Shown piece after piece: positions 62,967 through 64,000 of a stretch of DNA of 64,000 bases; the stretch's first letter is position 1, and every line of letters begins with the position of its first letter. A program made the position numbers and the translations under genes. Origin of the DNA: Anaerobacterium chartisolvens (GTDB lineage Bacteria; Bacillota; Clostridia; Acetivibrionales; DSM-27016); assembly GCF_003337415.1 (NCBI RefSeq), contig NZ_QPJT01000018.1, positions 1 through 64,000 on the forward strand, written 5' to 3'. The notes below the pieces were generated by a model, which saw only the letters and a list, made by a program, of their open reading frames with translations, had not been told where the DNA came from and did not search any database.

Positions 62967-63998
62967 CTATGTAAAATACTCTATTACGGCGTGTGGAAAT
63001 CTTTCCATGATAAGCCCTGAAATAAACTCCTTCATTTCTCCGGAGGTTTCCTTGGGATAGACATACTTGAATCTTCCAAATTTTCCCCACTTGAGAACAC
63101 GCTTTGTTTCGTCCATATCCAGCCCTGTTGACGGGAAGCGCTCCAGTATAAATTTCTTTGCGATTGGGGTAAACCTGTGCTGTATAAGCTCAAAGGTAAT
63201 ATTTTCAGGGAGACTGGCTCCCCTAAGATTTTCCTTAAGCCGGTCAAAGAGCTCGGAGTACTCCTCCCGCCACCCTTCGTATACCATTATGGGTGCCACT
63301 ATAAAGCCTATGGGATAGGCGGCATGTGCAATTTTTGACGCTGCACTTATGCGTTCGTCATAGCTTGCGGTATTATGCTCAAAGCTGCTTATGACATGCC
63401 TTGAATTTATGCTTACCCTGAAACGGGTATGAAGGTTGTGGTTTAAGTGAAGGAGAGGCTCGACATTGTCAAACTTGGTGACCACGCGCAGCCTTGCATT
63501 GTCCAATGAGCCGAAATACTCTATAGTCCTCGACAGGCTTCCCGTTATATGCTCAAGGGCTAAAGGATCACCCGTGCTCGCCACCTCAAAGGTGGTAAGG
63601 CCGCCGCCGTTTTTTTCTATGTGCTTTGCTATGGAGTCGAATATTTCCTCTATGTTTACATATGTTCTTAAATAGGGCCTTGAGGACTGTGTGGTCTGGA
63701 GATAGCAGTACTCGCAATTTCCGGGACAGTTTGTGGCAAGAGCAAACTCAAAGTCAGCCGAGGGCTTGCAGACATCAAGCTTAAGGCTTTTTTTTACGGC
63801 AACCACAAGAGTTTTTTTCGAACGGGCATATTTTTCCTGCTCTGTTTTTCCGGGAATTGACCTGTATACATTCTGCATGGGTGTCTTTATAACCTCAATA
63901 TTTTTTTTGCTGTCAAAAAGGCTGTACAGCTTTTCCCCAAGGGGATATTTCAGAGAAGAGGGTTCAAAAAAGACTCTTTCAGGCATAAATAAATCCAT
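62967..63998 (-). CDS. splB: Spore photoproduct lyase with Ser at the usual catalytic Cys position
   Basis: 343-residue radical SAM DNA-repair enzyme that reverts the spore photoproduct during germination. The cluster motif is Cys91-x3-Cys95-x2-Cys98 (TNCPGNCEYCYLQTTQ), with Tyr97 and Tyr99 retained. INSRHVISSFEHNTAS, GFIVAPIMVYEGW, TFELIQHRFT and LDMDETKRVLKWGKFG are all conserved. The B. subtilis H-donor Cys141 aligns with Ser141 here (FEVASTGDPLALEH; the codon at 63578..63576 reads AGC). Cys77 is the only Cys outside the cluster. The start at 63998 is 2 bp from the window edge; the length agrees with the family, but an upstream start cannot be excluded. Confidence 0.93.
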   Translation of the reverse strand: MDLFMPERVFFEPSSLKYPLGEKLYSLFDSKKNIEVIKTPMQNVYRSIPGKTEQEKYARSKKTLVVAVKKSLKLDVCKPSADFEFALATNCPGNCEYCYLQTTQSSRPYLRTYVNIEEIFDSIAKHIEKNGGGLTTFEVASTGDPLALEHITGSLSRTIEYFGSLDNARLRVVTKFDNVEPLLHLNHNLHTRFRVSINSRHVISSFEHNTASYDERISAASKIAHAAYPIGFIVAPIMVYEGWREEYSELFDRLKENLRGASLPENITFELIQHRFTPIAKKFILERFPSTGLDMDETKRVLKWGKFGRFKYVYPKETSGEMKEFISGLIMERFPHAVIEYFT

Positions 63999-64000
63999 AT

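Overview
The window looks like a chromosomal segment of an anaerobic, endospore-forming, motile, low-GC Firmicute, probably a Clostridiales or Oscillospirales member near the cellulolytic clostridia. The support is sporulation genes (spoIIE, yyaC, splB), SLH-anchored surface proteins, rubredoxin, flagellar rod genes beside an mreB/mbl homologue, a T-box-controlled branched-chain amino acid operon, and pentose/deoxyhexose catabolism. The genus cannot be fixed from the sequence alone. No rRNA, tRNA, CRISPR array or intact insertion sequence was recognised.

Layout. Positions 1-6 kb hold an SLH/BsuPI surface protein, a MATE transporter, a CBO0543-type membrane protein, a PAS-PP2C phosphatase, yyaC and a LiaF-like membrane protein. 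Positions 6-14.4 kb hold rubredoxin, glnA with an ANTAR response regulator, a class I amidotransferase-type hydrolase, an MscS channel, a DUF951 protein, a chemoreceptor and an HtrA protease. Positions 15-22.6 kb are the ilvB-ilvN-ilvC-leuA-cimA operon behind a T-box leader. Positions 22-28 kb are a scarred accessory region: an inverted-repeat element, an AAA/DUF4143 ATPase flanked by 115-bp direct repeats, an L,D-transpeptidase with two broken relatives, and a degenerate protease remnant. Positions 28.7-40.4 kb carry an L-arabinose operon (FucI-like isomerase, AraR, AraB, AraD) with a recognisable AraR operator over its promoter, and an L-rhamnose operon (AraC-type regulator, RhaB, RhaA, RhaD). 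Positions 40.5-43.7 kb hold a second MscS-like channel, a NagR/YvoA-type GntR regulator and a SIS-domain sugar-phosphate enzyme. Positions 44-48 kb hold spoIIE, a tail-anchored small protein and YibE/F. A 2191-residue SLH-anchored PHP-domain protein fills 48.2-54.8 kb. Positions 55-60 kb hold mbl, flgF/flhO, flgG/flhP, flgJ and fabZ.

The most notable system is at 60.3-62.7 kb on the minus strand. Two small precursor genes (82 and 58 aa) share an almost identical leader ending in Thr-Gly-Gly-Ala and carry five and two X-Tyr-Gly motifs in Tyr-Gly-Ile-Pro-Pro type repeats. They are followed by a radical SAM/SPASM/TPR maturase. This matches the expected layout of a ribosomal peptide pathway, and X-Tyr-Gly is the motif cut by radical SAM spliceases (PlpX type), which excise tyramine and leave alpha-keto-beta-amino acids. 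Next to it is a spore photoproduct lyase with Ser where the Bacillus enzyme has catalytic Cys141.

The window also holds several families of small inverted-repeat elements (two copies plus a solo end of a ~210-bp MITE; a 181-bp MITE carrying a DUF559 fragment; a ~290-bp composite inverted repeat) and two interleaved inverted-repeat sets that could be RNA switches.
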